Made by a program: the position numbers and the translations under genes. DNA of 64,000 bases, from positions 682,001 to 746,000 of the forward strand of contig OY723251.1 in NCBI GenBank assembly GCA_963210315.1, in the 5' to 3' direction. The stretch's first letter is position 1. Each line of letters opens with the position of its first letter. The stretch comes from Rhynchopus euleeides (lineage: Eukaryota; Euglenozoa; Diplonemea; Diplonemida; Diplonemidae). The notes beneath the pieces were generated by a model that searched no databases, had not been told where the DNA came from, and saw only the letters and a program-made list of their open reading frames with translations. This document shows, in pieces, positions 1 to 9,417 of this stretch.

Positions 1-313
1 CCACGAAGTGACAAAGGAGGCGCGCAGCCTGCTCGAAGGGATCGAGCAGAGCAAGTCGCACGGGACACACCGCACGACGCAGACGGCATCCTGCGTGCTG
101 TCGGAGAACGCAGCTTTTGCGAACAAGCACCGTATGAAGGTGAAGAAGATCGAGGACGTTCCAGCGAAGAAGGCCCGCGACAGAGTCATTAAAGCTGGCA
201 ACCAGGCAGGAGACGAGATCGTGTGGTGCGGGAAGTGTGAGACCATGCTTCAGGCAGGAGACGAGATCGTGTGGTGCTCCAGGAGCACCTTCCTCGCGCG
301 GGACTGCGTGTAG
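1..313 (+). pseudogene. Fragment of a zinc-finger-like protein gene (inverted duplicate of the 9.6-9.8 kb region)
   Basis: The reading frame is open from the window edge and encodes a lysine-rich stretch ending in VWCGKCETML, the start of a CxxC zinc-finger-like motif. Bases 1-250 match the reverse complement of about 9,554-9,803 almost exactly, where the frame continues into an H-x5-H half (KQHTNTKMH). Here the match stops at 250. The next 26 bases repeat bases 205-230 and the frame then runs into unrelated sequence to a stop at 313, so the second half of the finger is lost. It is a broken duplicate, not a complete gene. The function is unknown; a C2H2/BED-like nucleic-acid-binding finger is the best guess. 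Confidence 0.6.
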
Positions 314-963
314 CGGACCCCGTACTGATGATACGTACTTTCTGAGCTTAATACGAAGCATTGGGGGGTATCGATTATATCCAATTTGTCTGTGCGAATT
401 TGTTTGTGCGCACGAGCGGCAGTGTGTTGTGGCCCCTGTGAAGGGCGTTGCTGTGATAAAAGTGGTTTTGTGTTGCTCACTCAAAACACACTGCGCGCGG
501 GTACGCTCCCACTGACTCTTTCGCTGTGACAAGCAAGCTTGTTTGGGCAAAAAAAAATTTAAAAATCGGGGGAAAAACGCTGAATTTCGATGAAAAAAGC
601 CGAAAAAAAGAGTATGGGGAGTTGGGTCCAGTTTAGCAAAGTTGTTAAAATAAACGGGTGCTTTCTTGACCGGGACACCCGAAGAACCCGATGAAATGTA
701 TGCAATACGTGATGAACACCCGCCGGAGAATCCTCAGGGTTCCTTCTAAAGAACACACGACAACACGGCGCGGAGGGCGGAGCCTCGTCCGAGACCAGCA
801 AGTCAGGGAGACACCCAAGGCCTGACAAACGGCGAGGATCCGAACCACTAACTTACGCCAGGGCGTACAAGGGCAAGTTGCACCGTCCCACGGCGCATAT
901 GGGGCAAGTTGCCGCATATCACGTCGCACGTGGTTAAACTAAGCCCATGCCACGGCGCAAAAA
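314..963. other. Unassigned DNA
   Basis: Only short overlapping open frames occur on both strands. I see no motif, RNA gene or element boundary. There is an A-rich patch near 548-610. Confidence 0.5.
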
Positions 964-1668
964 CGGCAAGTTGCCCCAGGGCAACCTCTACGGTGGGTTC
1001 CCAGGTATGGGGCAACATCTGCGGTGGGTTCCCGGACACGGGGCAACCTCTGTGGTGGGTTGCCAGACATGGGGCAACCTCAGCGGTGGGTTCCCAGACA
1101 CGGGGCAACCTCAGTGGTAGGTTCCCAGACATGGGGCAACCTCAGCGGTAGGTTCCCAGACACGGGGCAACCTCAGCGGTGGGTTCCCGGACACGGGGCA
1201 ACCTCTGAGGTGGGTTCCCAGACACGGGGCAACCTCAGTGGTAGGTTCCCAGACACGGGGCAACCTCTGTGGTAGGTTCCCAGACATGGGGCAACCTCAG
1301 CGGTGGGTTCCCGGACACGGGGCAACCTCTGAGGTGGGTTCCCAGGCACGGGGCAACCTCTGTGGTGGGTTTCCAGACATGGGGCAACCTCTGCGGTGGG
1401 TTCCCAGACACGGGGCAGCCTCAGTGGTAGGTTCCCAGACACGGGGCAACCTCTGTGGTGGGTTGCCAGACACGGGGCAACCTCTGTGGTGGGTTCCCAG
1501 ACATGGGGCAACCTCAGCGGTGGGTTCCCGGACACGGGGCAACCTCTGAGGTGGGTTCCCAGACACGGGGCAACCTCTGTGGTGGGTTTCCAGACATGGG
1601 GCAACCTCTGCGGTGGGTTCCCAGACACGGGGCAACCTCTGTGGTGGCTTCCCAGACATGGGGCAACT
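964..1668. repeat. 31-bp minisatellite, about 23 copies
   Basis: Tandem units begin GGGGCAACCTCTGCGGTGGG and end TTCCCAGACAC, 31 bp in all, with a few alternating bases (ctctg/ctcag, acacg/acatg). Because 31 is not a multiple of 3, the long open frames across it on both strands are repeat artefacts. The array ends exactly where element G1 begins. Confidence 0.9.
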
Positions 1669-1676
1669 CAAGGCTC

Positions 1677-1890
1677 TCGGGCCTCCGGAGGCGCCTCCGG
1701 GCCTCCGGCCTCCGGAGGCCTCCGCCTCCGGAGGCCTCCGGAGGAGCTCAAATGGCCTCCTCCGGAGGAACCTCCGGAGGTTCCTCCGGAGGCGGGTGGA
1801 GGCCTCCGGAGGCCTCCACCCGCCTCCGGAGGTCCTCCGGAGGTCCTCCGGAGGCCTCCGGAGGCCTCCGGAGGCGCCTCCGGAGGAACC
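1677..1890. repeat. CCTCCGGAGG palindrome cluster at the left end of G1
   Basis: More than fifteen overlapping CCTCCGGAGG/GGAGGCCTCC units occupy about 210 bp next to the TIR. Equivalent clusters lie at 10,508-10,700, 23,636-23,790 and 31,440-31,650, with a short version at the other end of each G (for example 9,384-9,405). Confidence 0.9.
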
Positions 1891-2025
1891 CACCATGTCG
1901 AGCACAGGGTGAAAAATTGGTCCAAAACACGGTTTTTGGCCAATTTTTGGCCATTTCGGGAGATTTTTTTCGGGAGAAATTTTTTTTTGGTCGAGAAAGC
2001 CAAAATTCACCCAAAAGATGACCAA

Positions 2026-2345
2026 AAAAATTCTGACCCCAAACTCGGATTCTAGTGGTCTGAAACTGTCCATTGTCGAACGAAATCCTAAAAAAACTGA
2101 TATTTTTGGCCCCTGAATCCCCCATGCGGTCCCAAAAATCAAACAAATGAGGTTTGGTACGGTTTTGGGCCGAAAAAGCCGAAAAATCAGACAAGGCAAA
2201 AATCCACCCAAAAGGTGTTCAAAAAAAATTCTGACCCCAAACTCGGATTCTAGTGGTCTGAAACTGTCCATTGTCGAACGAAATCCTAAAAAAACTGATA
2301 TTTTTGGCCCCTGAATCCCCCATGCGGCCCCAAAAATCAAACAAA
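2026..2345. repeat. Two ~200-bp direct repeats inside G
   Basis: The block containing TCTAGTGGTCTGAAACTGTC and the following CCCCATGCGG segment occurs twice, at about 2,026-2,150 and 2,226-2,345. G2 and G4 also have two copies. G3 keeps one (22,260-22,390), showing unequal loss. Confidence 0.8.
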
Positions 2346-2349
2346 TGAA

Positions 2350-2570
2350 GACGGGAAAAAACCCCAAAAAAAATCCGGCCAAAAAAAAATTGGGGTGCGG
2401 GCCCAAAATCCAAAAAAAATCCGGCCAAAAAAAAATTGGGGTGTGGGACCAAAATCCAAAAAAATCCGGCCAAAAAAAATTGGGGTGCGGGCCCAAAATC
2501 CAAAAAAAATCGGCCAAAAAAAATTGGGGTGCGGGCCCAGAAATCCGAAAAAAAATCCCGAAACTCAGCC
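2350..2570. repeat. ~42-bp minisatellite rich in homopolymer A
   Basis: Four to five units of GGCCAAAAAAAATTGGGG followed by a (tg/gc)cgggcccaaaatcc spacer. Runs of A vary in length between G copies. The lysine- or phenylalanine-rich open frames here are artefacts. Confidence 0.85.
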
Positions 2571-2639
2571 CACCCCTTCATTTCTGTGACGATTCGTCCT
2601 CGACATGACGTTAAACTGTCGGCATTCCATTTCAAAATC

Positions 2640-2915
2640 CGACACAGGCTATACTGGATTTCTGTCTTGATCCTAATTAGGGAAACACAGGCCATACCAG
2701 ATTTCTGTCTTGAGGATAGTCGACACAGGCCATACTGGATTTCTGTCTTGATCCTATTTAGGGAAACACAGGCCATACCAGATTTCTGTCTTGAGGATAG
2801 TCGACACAGGGGGTCTTCGCTGGCCGTTATTCTAACGGTCACTCCGTAGCGAAGACCCCCACAGGCCATACTGGATTTCTGTCTTGATCCTATTTAGGGA
2901 AATACAGGCTATACC
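2640..2915. repeat. Alternating CACAGGCCATAC repeats inside G
   Basis: Units of CACAGGCCATACTGGATTTC and a sister unit ending GAGGATAGTCGACA alternate. G2 has one more pair than G1, G3 and G4. The 52-bp MITE at 2,809 and element H1 at 2,916 are inserted in this array. Confidence 0.8.
2809..2860. mobile_element. 52-bp MITE, GGGGGTCTTCGCT family
   Basis: Perfect terminal inverted repeats GGGGGTCTTCGCT / AGCGAAGACCCCC are flanked by a 3-bp duplication aca (2,806-2,808 and 2,861-2,863). The neighbouring repeat unit gtcgacacaggcc is the uninterrupted site. It is conserved in all four G copies, so it entered before G amplified. Confidence 0.8.
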
Positions 2916-3331
2916 CAGTGATCTGAGTAGGTACCGTACCAGGTACTACCCCCCGGTACCCCCGGGACTTCGAAAATCCAGACTTGGGTCCCAGCCCAAA
3001 AATTATCAGAAATTAGGAATTTCCGGATCAATTCCGGCCAGTAGTGTGGTCATTTTGCTCTGGGAGATGAGTTTGGTTGGTCGCAAATTTTTTTTGACCT
3101 CAGGTTCGAAGTACCCCCCCTCCATTTTTCATTTTGGGCTGGTCCACATTTCCTAAGGAAAATCGGAAAAAATTTGATTGGCCAAAAACTCATCTCCCAG
3201 AGCAAAGTGACCCCACCACAGCTCTGAAAAACGCCGGAAATGCAAATTTCGCGAAACTGAAAACGACCATTTTGGGGGTACCAGGGGGTACTACCCCCCG
3301 GTACCTGGTACGGTACCTACTCAGATCACTG
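2916..3331. mobile_element. H element (CAGTGATCTGAG ends), 416 bp
   Basis: Terminal inverted repeats CAGTGATCTGAGTAGGTACC and its complement enclose 416 bp with no coding potential. The interior has a C-run and a block beginning TTTCATTTTGGGCTGGTCC. The start fits hAT-type ends. The flanks ctatacc and gtatact do not give a clean duplication. It is present in all four G copies. Confidence 0.75.
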
Positions 3332-3938
3332 GTATACTATACCAGATTTCTGTCTTGAGACTCACTTTGCAAAGATCCGATACAGGTCTTTTTAAGTTTC
3401 TGTTTGAACTTGTAATTCAATTGAAGAGAGTCAGCCCAGACTCTACCCTTTTTGAAATGACTTTGAGGGGGTCTTCGCTGGCCGTTATCCTCCGTCATTC
3501 TCCGTCAGCTTTCAGCTAATTCAACAGGGAATTCACCAAAACGCACTGACGGTCACCCTGTACAGTGATCTGAGTAGGTACCGTACCAGGTACCGGGGGG
3601 TAGTACCCCCTGGTACCCCCAAAATGGTCGTTTTCAGTTTCGCGAAATTTGCATTTCCGGAATTTTTCCGGACCGTGGTGGGGTCACTTTGCTCTGGGAG
3701 ATGAGTTTTTGGCCAATCAATTTTTTTTCGATTTTCCTTAGGAAATGTGGACCAGCCCAAAATGAAAAATGGAGGGGGGGTACTTCGAACCCGAGGTAAA
3801 TATAGCTGGAGTCGTGCAGGATCATTCGTGAAGAAATACGAAAGGTAAACGAGAAAAAGTTTTTCGTTGATCGCACCCCAATCCCAAAGGGACCTCCCAA
3901 AGGGAGGAAAAGAAAGGAAGAAGGGGGGAATAATCCTC

Positions 3939-5690
3939 TTAACGCATGGTCGCCAGCACCTGGCGGACTCTGGAAGACGTGTTGATATTCCTGACCGCCG
4001 TGTTCAGGGCAGGGGGTACGGCACGTTCGGGGACCGCCCCGCGGGTGTACGCGTCCGCCCTCTGAGCGGTTGTCGACACCCACGTGCAGTGCACCGCCAT
4101 GTCCGATGCACGGGCCAGGGAAAAAAGGAGACACAACAACTCATTTGCAAGGAAATTTGATGAGTGGCCACGGTTCACAGCAGACACGACCGCGGCATTG
4201 TCCACCATCAGGCGCAACCCGGCGTTTCGCGGGCGGTCAGAGACCGCCGCCAACGCTACGCACTGCAGGGCCGCCAAGAGTTCTTTTATAAAAATGTGAA
4301 TGCCCGTGTCGCTGAAGACCCCGTAACACACCCGTTCACCCTGTGTATCAAGTCCGGCATCCTCGTAGATAGCCGCCCAAGCGCCCGACGACGCATCCGA
4401 CCACCCCACCGTGGTTGCCGCCTCCGGGGCTCGGTGCCAGTCATTCTCCACGAGAGACGCAATTGCGTTCGTTGTTTCGGTGCATGTAGCTGCAGGAACA
4501 CCGATAGTTGCGTCCCACAGCACTGCCCCACTGTGGATCCGGCGCCCCAGGCCCCGGAGAAAAGACAGCATCGCCTTCATGAAACACAGGGGAAGGGAGC
4601 ATGAGTGCATGTACCACACCAGAGCCCCACACAGCCGGAAGAATTGGCGGGGGGTGCATGAACCCGCCAGAGCGCAGCGAATATCATGTGAGTCGCGCAC
4701 CTTCGCGACCCACGCCTCCGACATGCGGAAACGCGAGTGCTGCAGGTCGAACTCCAGCCCCAAGGCGGTGAGCCGCTGTGTGGCGCGTTCGATGTCAGGC
4801 TTCAATTCTGCCTTGACATCCTTGCACCGAGAGAGAAAAGAGTCCAGCCTCGCGTTGCATTCCTCCTGGGTCTGCCCCAGGGGGAACGCGTTGTCGATCC
4901 AGCTGACCCCCTCCACCACAGGGAGAAGGGCCAGCATCGAACGCTGTGCAATGCTCGGGGCATGCGCCCATCCCATGGGCATCACACGCATCGCCGCCCG
5001 CACGTATGGTCCCCTCGCTCCCGCCAGGTGCATCCCAAAAAACTCCGAGATGGTAGGGTGAAGGGGGAACTGGTAAAAGCAGCTCCGCAGGTCTGCAGAG
5101 GCCACATACCGGGCATCCAGGAAACGCTGGATCACGTCCCTGATCCCTGGCAGAGGAGTCGACTGCGGTCGGCACATCCGCACGTTCAGCTTCCGGCAGT
5201 CCAGGATGAACCGCGACCCGCCGGAGGGCTTGCTCACCACGAAAGCGGGCATGGCAACCAGCGGGGGGATGGCGATGGACACCACCTCGTATTGCAGAAG
5301 ACTGTCCAGGTGCCCTAGCATGTGCCTCGAAACGCAGCGACGGGCTGCACTGTCCCGGTGGATTCGTCTCACCGGGTCCGGCTCCAGGAAAGCAGATAGA
5401 AAAATAGCGGGGTCCCGGATCAGGGCAAGCGTCTCACGCAGCTCGCCCGACGGATCCATATTCGCCAGCACCTCCAGCCGAATCCGGCTGATCGATATCG
5501 GCGCCAACGGCTCGTCGGAGCGGGGCTCGGGCGGAGCCAGCCGTCCCTCTCCGGAAAAAAGACCCACATCGCCGTACCCAGAAACCACGTCCGGGCGTCC
5601 GTCGAACCTGCCATCGCCTGTCGGCTCAGGGGCGTATGTCGCCGCGGGCGGCGCCAGGATCTTGGAAAAAGAAGGAGGGAAAGCAGGGTT
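3939..5690 (-). CDS. Reverse transcriptase-RNase H of DIRS1
   Basis: The protein copies element RNA into DNA and degrades the RNA strand. In order it shows: an RT fingers segment (AFVVSKPSGGSRFILDCRKL), motif A (ASADLRSCFYQFPL), a PMGWAHAP segment, motif C as WIDNAF, and a connection region with FFRLCGALVWY. RNase H follows, with acidic positions in WSDASSGAWA, KELLAALQ, LMVDNAAV and RADAYTRG. Motif C has Asp-Asn where the family normally has Asp-Asp. The frame is open far upstream, overlapping the YR gene, and has no early ATG; an in-frame ATG lies at 5,459. Expression may use a frameshift or reinitiation. The extent on the N-terminal side is uncertain. Confidence 0.85.
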   Translation of the reverse strand, partial: NPAFPPSFSKILAPPAATYAPEPTGDGRFDGRPDVVSGYGDVGLFSGEGRLAPPEPRSDEPLAPISISRIRLEVLANMDPSGELRETLALIRDPAIFLSAFLEPDPVRRIHRDSAARRCVSRHMLGHLDSLLQYEVVSIAIPPLVAMPAFVVSKPSGGSRFILDCRKLNVRMCRPQSTPLPGIRDVIQRFLDARYVASADLRSCFYQFPLHPTISEFFGMHLAGARGPYVRAAMRVMPMGWAHAPSIAQRSMLALLPVVEGVSWIDNAFPLGQTQEECNARLDSFLSRCKDVKAELKPDIERATQRLTALGLEFDLQHSRFRMSEAWVAKVRDSHDIRCALAGSCTPRQFFRLCGALVWYMHSCSLPLCFMKAMLSFLRGLGRRIHSGAVLWDATIGVPAATCTETTNAIASLVENDWHRAPEAATTVGWSDASSGAWAAIYEDAGLDTQGERVCYGVFSDTGIHIFIKELLAALQCVALAAVSDRPRNAGLRLMVDNAAVVSAVNRGHSSNFLANELLCLLFSLARASDMAVHCTWVSTTAQRADAYTRGAVPERAVPPALNTAVRNINTSSRVRQVLATMR

Positions 5691-6898
5691 TAGAGGGAAA
5701 GGCCTTGGGCCAGGGTTTGCGACATGTCCGCCGTCGTCCGCACCTGCTCCGTCCTGCTCTGGGGCAGGTAGTGAAACAGGGATGACAACGACTTGTGGCG
5801 GCTCACGAGGAGGATCTCCGTCGCCGAGTAGCCTCGATCCAGCAGCTCCTGCAGTGCACCTCGGCGGACGGAGTGAGCCGTCAGCAGCGGATTCGCCGCT
5901 TGTAAAGCCCTCGCGAACTGATCGCGCGAGAAGCCGAAGAGTTGCTCGTCCCCGCCATGCGCCATGCAGAGGCGCTCCAGGTACGCCCGGTCCTCTCCGC
6001 TGAGGGCGATTGCGGTGACGCAACCTTCCGCAAAGGGATCGGACTTCGTCCCCGCCCAGTTCAGGGAGATGTAGGCGGGGAAAAAATCGATACGACCGGG
6101 GGTGAGGGTGGCGACGTCGGCGTAGCGCGCCGCGCTGTACCACGCGACGAGTATCATCAGGCGCAGGAGAGGGTCTGTGGTGATGGAGCACGCCCGCGCG
6201 ATGTCGCGGGATGTCGCTGGGTGCGCCTGCCGCACAGGCTGCTTCGCCCCCTTGCGAAGCAAGCTGCGGGAGAAGTCCGCGAGCACCTGTTTGTCGTGGG
6301 GAATGGCCGCCCGTTTGAGCCACCCCCGGATCAGCACGGTGTATTGCAGGGCGGAGGCTGGGGTCACCTTGCCCTTTAGCAGGAGGCGGGACACCCAGAG
6401 TACGCTGGCCTGGGCGGGGGGGAGGGTCACGCCCGTCGCACTGTTCCAATGCTCCTGGAACTGCTGCAGGCGGCGCACCACACTGGCCTGTTGGGACCAC
6501 GTGGTGTCTGCGAGAGACCCCCGGATCCACCCCCTCCCCGCCTCCAGCACTTCCAGGACCTCCGAGTCCGTGAGTGGTGGCTCCTGCTGTGGGGGACGCC
6601 CCCGACGGGGCTGCCCGGTGCCCTCCTGGATGAAAGAGTATGGGCTCAGCGAAAACGCCTCGGCTTGTCCCCGGAAAGCCTGTGCTTGCGCCCCCCCCTC
6701 TTGGAGGGCTCGCGTGGGGTGTTCGGCCGGCCCCCCTGGTCGGGGTTCTCCCGCTTCCGCCGCCACCCTGAGGCCCTGTCGGCGCGCTTTGACGCGCTCC
6801 TCAGGTAGTGCGGGGTGTGCTGGGTCCCGAAGAGTTCGGCGGAGAGTGCGGCGGCTCCGGTTGCGTCGCCCGCCTGCAGCCGATCCAGCACCATGCAC
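5690..6898 (-). CDS. Tyrosine recombinase of DIRS1
   Basis: This would be the integrase of the element, using Tyr chemistry to insert the circular DNA intermediate. The N-terminal SAM-like part contains VVRRLQQFQEHWN. The catalytic part shows Arg in AARYADVATL, H-x-x-R in HSVRRG, a second His in SRHKSL, and the Tyr nucleophile in FHYLP. Roughly the last 300 residues make a normal-length YR. The open frame starts at 6,898, inside the Gag-like frame, and lacks a convincing start of its own after the Gag stop. A Gag-YR frameshift fusion is possible. Its end overlaps the RT frame. Confidence 0.85.
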   Translation of the reverse strand: MHGAGSAAGGRRNRSRRTLRRTLRDPAHPALPEERVKARRQGLRVAAEAGEPRPGGPAEHPTRALQEGGAQAQAFRGQAEAFSLSPYSFIQEGTGQPRRGRPPQQEPPLTDSEVLEVLEAGRGWIRGSLADTTWSQQASVVRRLQQFQEHWNSATGVTLPPAQASVLWVSRLLLKGKVTPASALQYTVLIRGWLKRAAIPHDKQVLADFSRSLLRKGAKQPVRQAHPATSRDIARACSITTDPLLRLMILVAWYSAARYADVATLTPGRIDFFPAYISLNWAGTKSDPFAEGCVTAIALSGEDRAYLERLCMAHGGDEQLFGFSRDQFARALQAANPLLTAHSVRRGALQELLDRGYSATEILLVSRHKSLSSLFHYLPQSRTEQVRTTADMSQTLAQGLSL

Positions 6899-7878
6899 CG
6901 CCCGATGGTGCTCCGACCGATCTCCACCAGAGCTCGGTCGGCGGCGCTTCCGCTCGGGCCGACCGCGGCAGCGATCGCGTGCAGCGTGCGCAGGTGGGCC
7001 GCGGCTTCGTGTCCTGCGGCCCCCGCGTCCGCCCTCAGGGGGGCAAATCTCGCGTGGAGGTCCGTCATGATGCCGGGCCGGAGGTCGTCCGGCACGTTCC
7101 CCCAGGTTGCGGGGTCCAGCGGGTCCCGGCCCGCAAAAGGGGCAGCAGACGAGCTGTCGGTGCTCGAGTCCGCGGATCGGGATCGCGCGCGGCGGTGGCG
7201 CGGGGGAAAATCCACCCGGTGGTAGTCGCTGTCAGAGGCAAACCCGGCACCGTCTGCCGTGGGCAGGTGTCGCGCGCATGGCTGTGCAGGGGGACCCGCG
7301 CCGTCTGCCGTAGAAGGCAGGAAACGCGTGGTACCATCCCTGATCATCCGGGCGTCAGCCGCTGTGCGTCGGGAACGCGATACAGAGGGTCCCGCGCCGT
7401 CCGCTGCAAAACACGGGAAACGCGTGGCACCCCCCGCCAGCTGCGCGCCGTCTGCTGTGTGCAGGGAACGCGACTCGGGCAGTCCCGCGCCGTCCGCCGC
7501 AGAGGGCGGGAAACGCGTGGCACCCCCTGCCGGCTGCGCGCCGTCTGCTGTGTGCAGGGAACGCGAAACAGGAGGGCCCGCGCCATCCGCCGCGAAGGGC
7601 AGGGAACGCGCGGCACTCCGCTCCTGGTCCGTCTCGCCCGCGCCGTCCGCCGCCGTGGGCAGGGAACGCGTGGCATCCTCCGCTGGGCGCGCGCCGTCTG
7701 CAGTCGGCAGGGAACGCTGCGCCTCCAACCCCTCCAGGCGCTCCATCAGCCGGCGGAATTCGTCCCGGGATACGGGTGCCGCCTCGGCTTTTCCGTCGTC
7801 AGACGGGAGCGATTCCTGCTTGTTCTGGGGTGTGGTGGTCGCGGGGGACTTCGCCTTTCCCTTTTTGTCCTTGGCCAT
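6646..7878 (-). CDS. Gag-like first protein of DIRS1
   Basis: About 410 residues from the ATG at 7,878 (MAKDKKGKAK); the frame is open further upstream but that part looks like leader. The N-terminus is lysine-rich. Residues ~45-230 are a degenerate repeat of ADGA-containing units (for example SLHTADGAQ, FAADGAG) alternating with R-S-rich linkers. The C-terminal third is helical and ends in a basic tail (KRGGRKHRLSG). I see no CCHC knuckle. It is called Gag-like from its position upstream of YR and RT and its nucleic-acid-binding composition, not from sequence homology. Confidence 0.6.
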   Translation of the reverse strand: MAKDKKGKAKSPATTTPQNKQESLPSDDGKAEAAPVSRDEFRRLMERLEGLEAQRSLPTADGARPAEDATRSLPTAADGAGETDQERSAARSLPFAADGAGPPVSRSLHTADGAQPAGGATRFPPSAADGAGLPESRSLHTADGAQLAGGATRFPCFAADGAGPSVSRSRRTAADARMIRDGTTRFLPSTADGAGPPAQPCARHLPTADGAGFASDSDYHRVDFPPRHRRARSRSADSSTDSSSAAPFAGRDPLDPATWGNVPDDLRPGIMTDLHARFAPLRADAGAAGHEAAAHLRTLHAIAAAVGPSGSAADRALVEIGRSTIGRCMVLDRLQAGDATGAAALSAELFGTQHTPHYLRSASKRADRASGWRRKRENPDQGGRPNTPREPSKRGGRKHRLSGDKPRRFR

Positions 7879-8490
7879 TTTCGGATTGTGTGTGGTTTTT
7901 CGTTGATCGCACGACACACACAGAAAATTTTGCCTGCGGAAGTGTTGGTGTGTGATTGGCAGGCGCATAAGACTGTGTGTGACGGCAAGCACCTAGCACT
8001 TCCCCTATCGCTGCATTTCCGCCTGACAAGTACCTTGTTGGAAGACAAAAAAATTTGCGACCAACCAAACTCATCTCCCAGAGCAAAATGACCACACTAC
8101 TGTCCGGAATTGATCCGGAAATTCCTAATTTCTGAAAATTTTTGGGCTGGGACCCAAGTCTGGATTTTCGAAGTCCCGGGGGGTACCGGGGGGTAGTACC
8201 TGGTACGGTACCTACTCAGATCACTGCCCTGTAGCGAAGACCCCCTGACATTTTCATTTTCGGCAAGTATTTGTCTTGGTCATCTTGAATCAAACCTTGG
8301 GTTTTCATGCACTGATATTCAATTTCTCATCGATATCTGGCTATTAGTATTACGAGTTATACACAGGAATGGCGTACGGCACTCTGTCGGAAAGCATTTC
8401 TGTCTTATTTCATTCACCGTGTAGGAGAATGTGACATTAGTAACGTCATAAATCACTCGCTTTATCTCATCATACTTTCCTCCCGAACAG

Positions 8491-8679
8491 GATCTTTCCG
8501 TGGATGCAGAAACGATGAAGCGCGGCAAGGAGAAGGATGAGAAGAGGATCGCCTGGACTGTGAAGCGCGTGTCGCAGTTCACGGAGGGGTTGGCAGAGAA
8601 TGCTCACTTCATCCACGAGTGGAAGGAGCCACCATGTACAATAGTAGGTTTCACACTGCTGCTCGAGACGAGTCGATAA
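8491..8679 (+). pseudogene. Exon-like block captured inside G
   Basis: After a good 3' splice-site context (ttcctcccgaacag) the frame encodes a normal-looking protein segment with KRGKEKDEKRIAWTVKR and AENAHFIHEWKEPP, then loses that character before a stop at 8,679. The same block is in G2 (13,136-13,324), G3 (minus, 20,164-20,352) and G4 (minus, 28,900-29,088) without change. I do not recognise the protein. Its composition and the acceptor site suggest a captured host exon, as in Pack-type elements, but an eroded transposase exon is equally possible. Confidence 0.4.
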
Positions 8680-9417
8680 AATTGAAGTGCATACAGAACA
8701 GACAGAGTAAAAAAACCTATGGAGAACTCTTCGCTGTGGAGGGGGGGGGGGTGACATTGGATTTGCCTTTCTCTTTCTTGGGGCCTTCGCAAGCCAGGAA
8801 AATCCGCCAATCTCCACCATTTCCCCAAATGCAAATATGGAGGAAATACTTAAACACACTAATGGTGGATTTTCTTGGTCAGCAAAGGCCCTGAATTGCT
8901 TTCTTGTTTGGCCAGTTTTTGGCGTTGCTGTTCAAGTTGGTGACTCTTGATGAGCCTCATCATGATTCACCCCCATTCCTTTGCTTTTTTTTTCAATCTT
9001 CAATTGCTTTTGAACAACAGGTTGCTTCACCTCGCCACCGGGAAATGAAAAACGGGCAAGACGGAACAGAATGGTGGCTGATTCCAAAGAGGTAGCGGAG
9101 TGCTGCAGCATGGTAATAGGTTGGACGGTGAACCCAGCCCCCACCCCCCACCCTCCCTTGCCAGTCTTCGAAGCAGCATCCCCTCCCCCACAACACCCCA
9201 CCCATCATCGTCACAATCCTCACGACACAATTTACTCAAATACTATTGCCAGATAATTCGGATTAGCGCCTCCCCGGGCAAAATCTTTCAAAAAATTCCA
9301 AAAATCGTATTCTATTTTCATTTTTTCACCGTACCAAAAAAAAAAGTGTCACCAAATGGGCAATCTATTTTTTGACTTTTTCGCCTCCGGAGGCCCTCCG
9401 GAGGCCCGAGAGCCTTG

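Larger units (their letters stand above)
3798..8045 (-). mobile_element. DIRS1: tyrosine-recombinase retrotransposon
   Basis: A 4.25-kb insertion whose empty site is visible in G2 at about 12,690 (cccgaggtc followed by A's). It carries Gag-like, YR and RT-RNase H frames in that order on the minus strand. An 18-bp direct repeat, GTTTTTCGTTGATCGCAC, lies near both ends (3,859-3,876 and 7,895-7,912). There is no clear target-site duplication, as expected when integration uses a tyrosine recombinase instead of a DDE integrase. Its GC-rich coding part contrasts with the AT-rich host element. Confidence 0.85.
3563..8226. mobile_element. H element copy 2, interrupted by DIRS1
   Basis: It begins CAGTGATCTGAG and ends CTCAGATCACTG. 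A 7-bp duplication ccctgta lies on each side (3,556-3,562; 8,227-8,233). Without DIRS1 it is about 415 bp, as at 12,454-12,870. Confidence 0.85.
3467..8245. mobile_element. GGGGGTC MITE interrupted by H2
   Basis: Ends GGGGGTCTTCGCT (3,467) and AGCGAAGACCCCC (to 8,245) are flanked by the 3-bp duplication tga (3,464-3,466; 8,246-8,248). The element was about 110 bp before H2 entered it. In G2 the same MITE holds H2 without DIRS1. Confidence 0.8.
1669..9417 (+). mobile_element. G element copy 1 (non-autonomous, hAT-type ends) carrying nested insertions
   Basis: The termini are CAAGGCTCTCGGG and its reverse complement CCCGAGAGCCTTG, followed inward by dense CCTCCGGAGG palindromes. Without its DIRS1 insertion it is about 3.5 kb, like G2 (10,499-14,098), G3 (19,390-23,801, inverted) and G4 (28,024-31,657, inverted). 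The order inside is: palindrome cluster, two direct ~200-bp repeats, A/T-homopolymer minisatellite, CACAGGCC repeats, 52-bp MITE, H1, MITE/H2, exon-like block, right palindromes. No transposase frame is present. The ends fit the hAT Y-A-R-N-G pattern. Unlike the other three copies, its flanks (ggcaact and ttctggg) show no target duplication, so it has been rearranged since insertion. Confidence 0.85.

Noticed and set aside
5691-6530. Upstream part of the open RT frame in DIRS1
   Set aside because: It overlaps the YR catalytic region in another frame and its Arg/Pro-rich translation has no domain; treated as a shadow.
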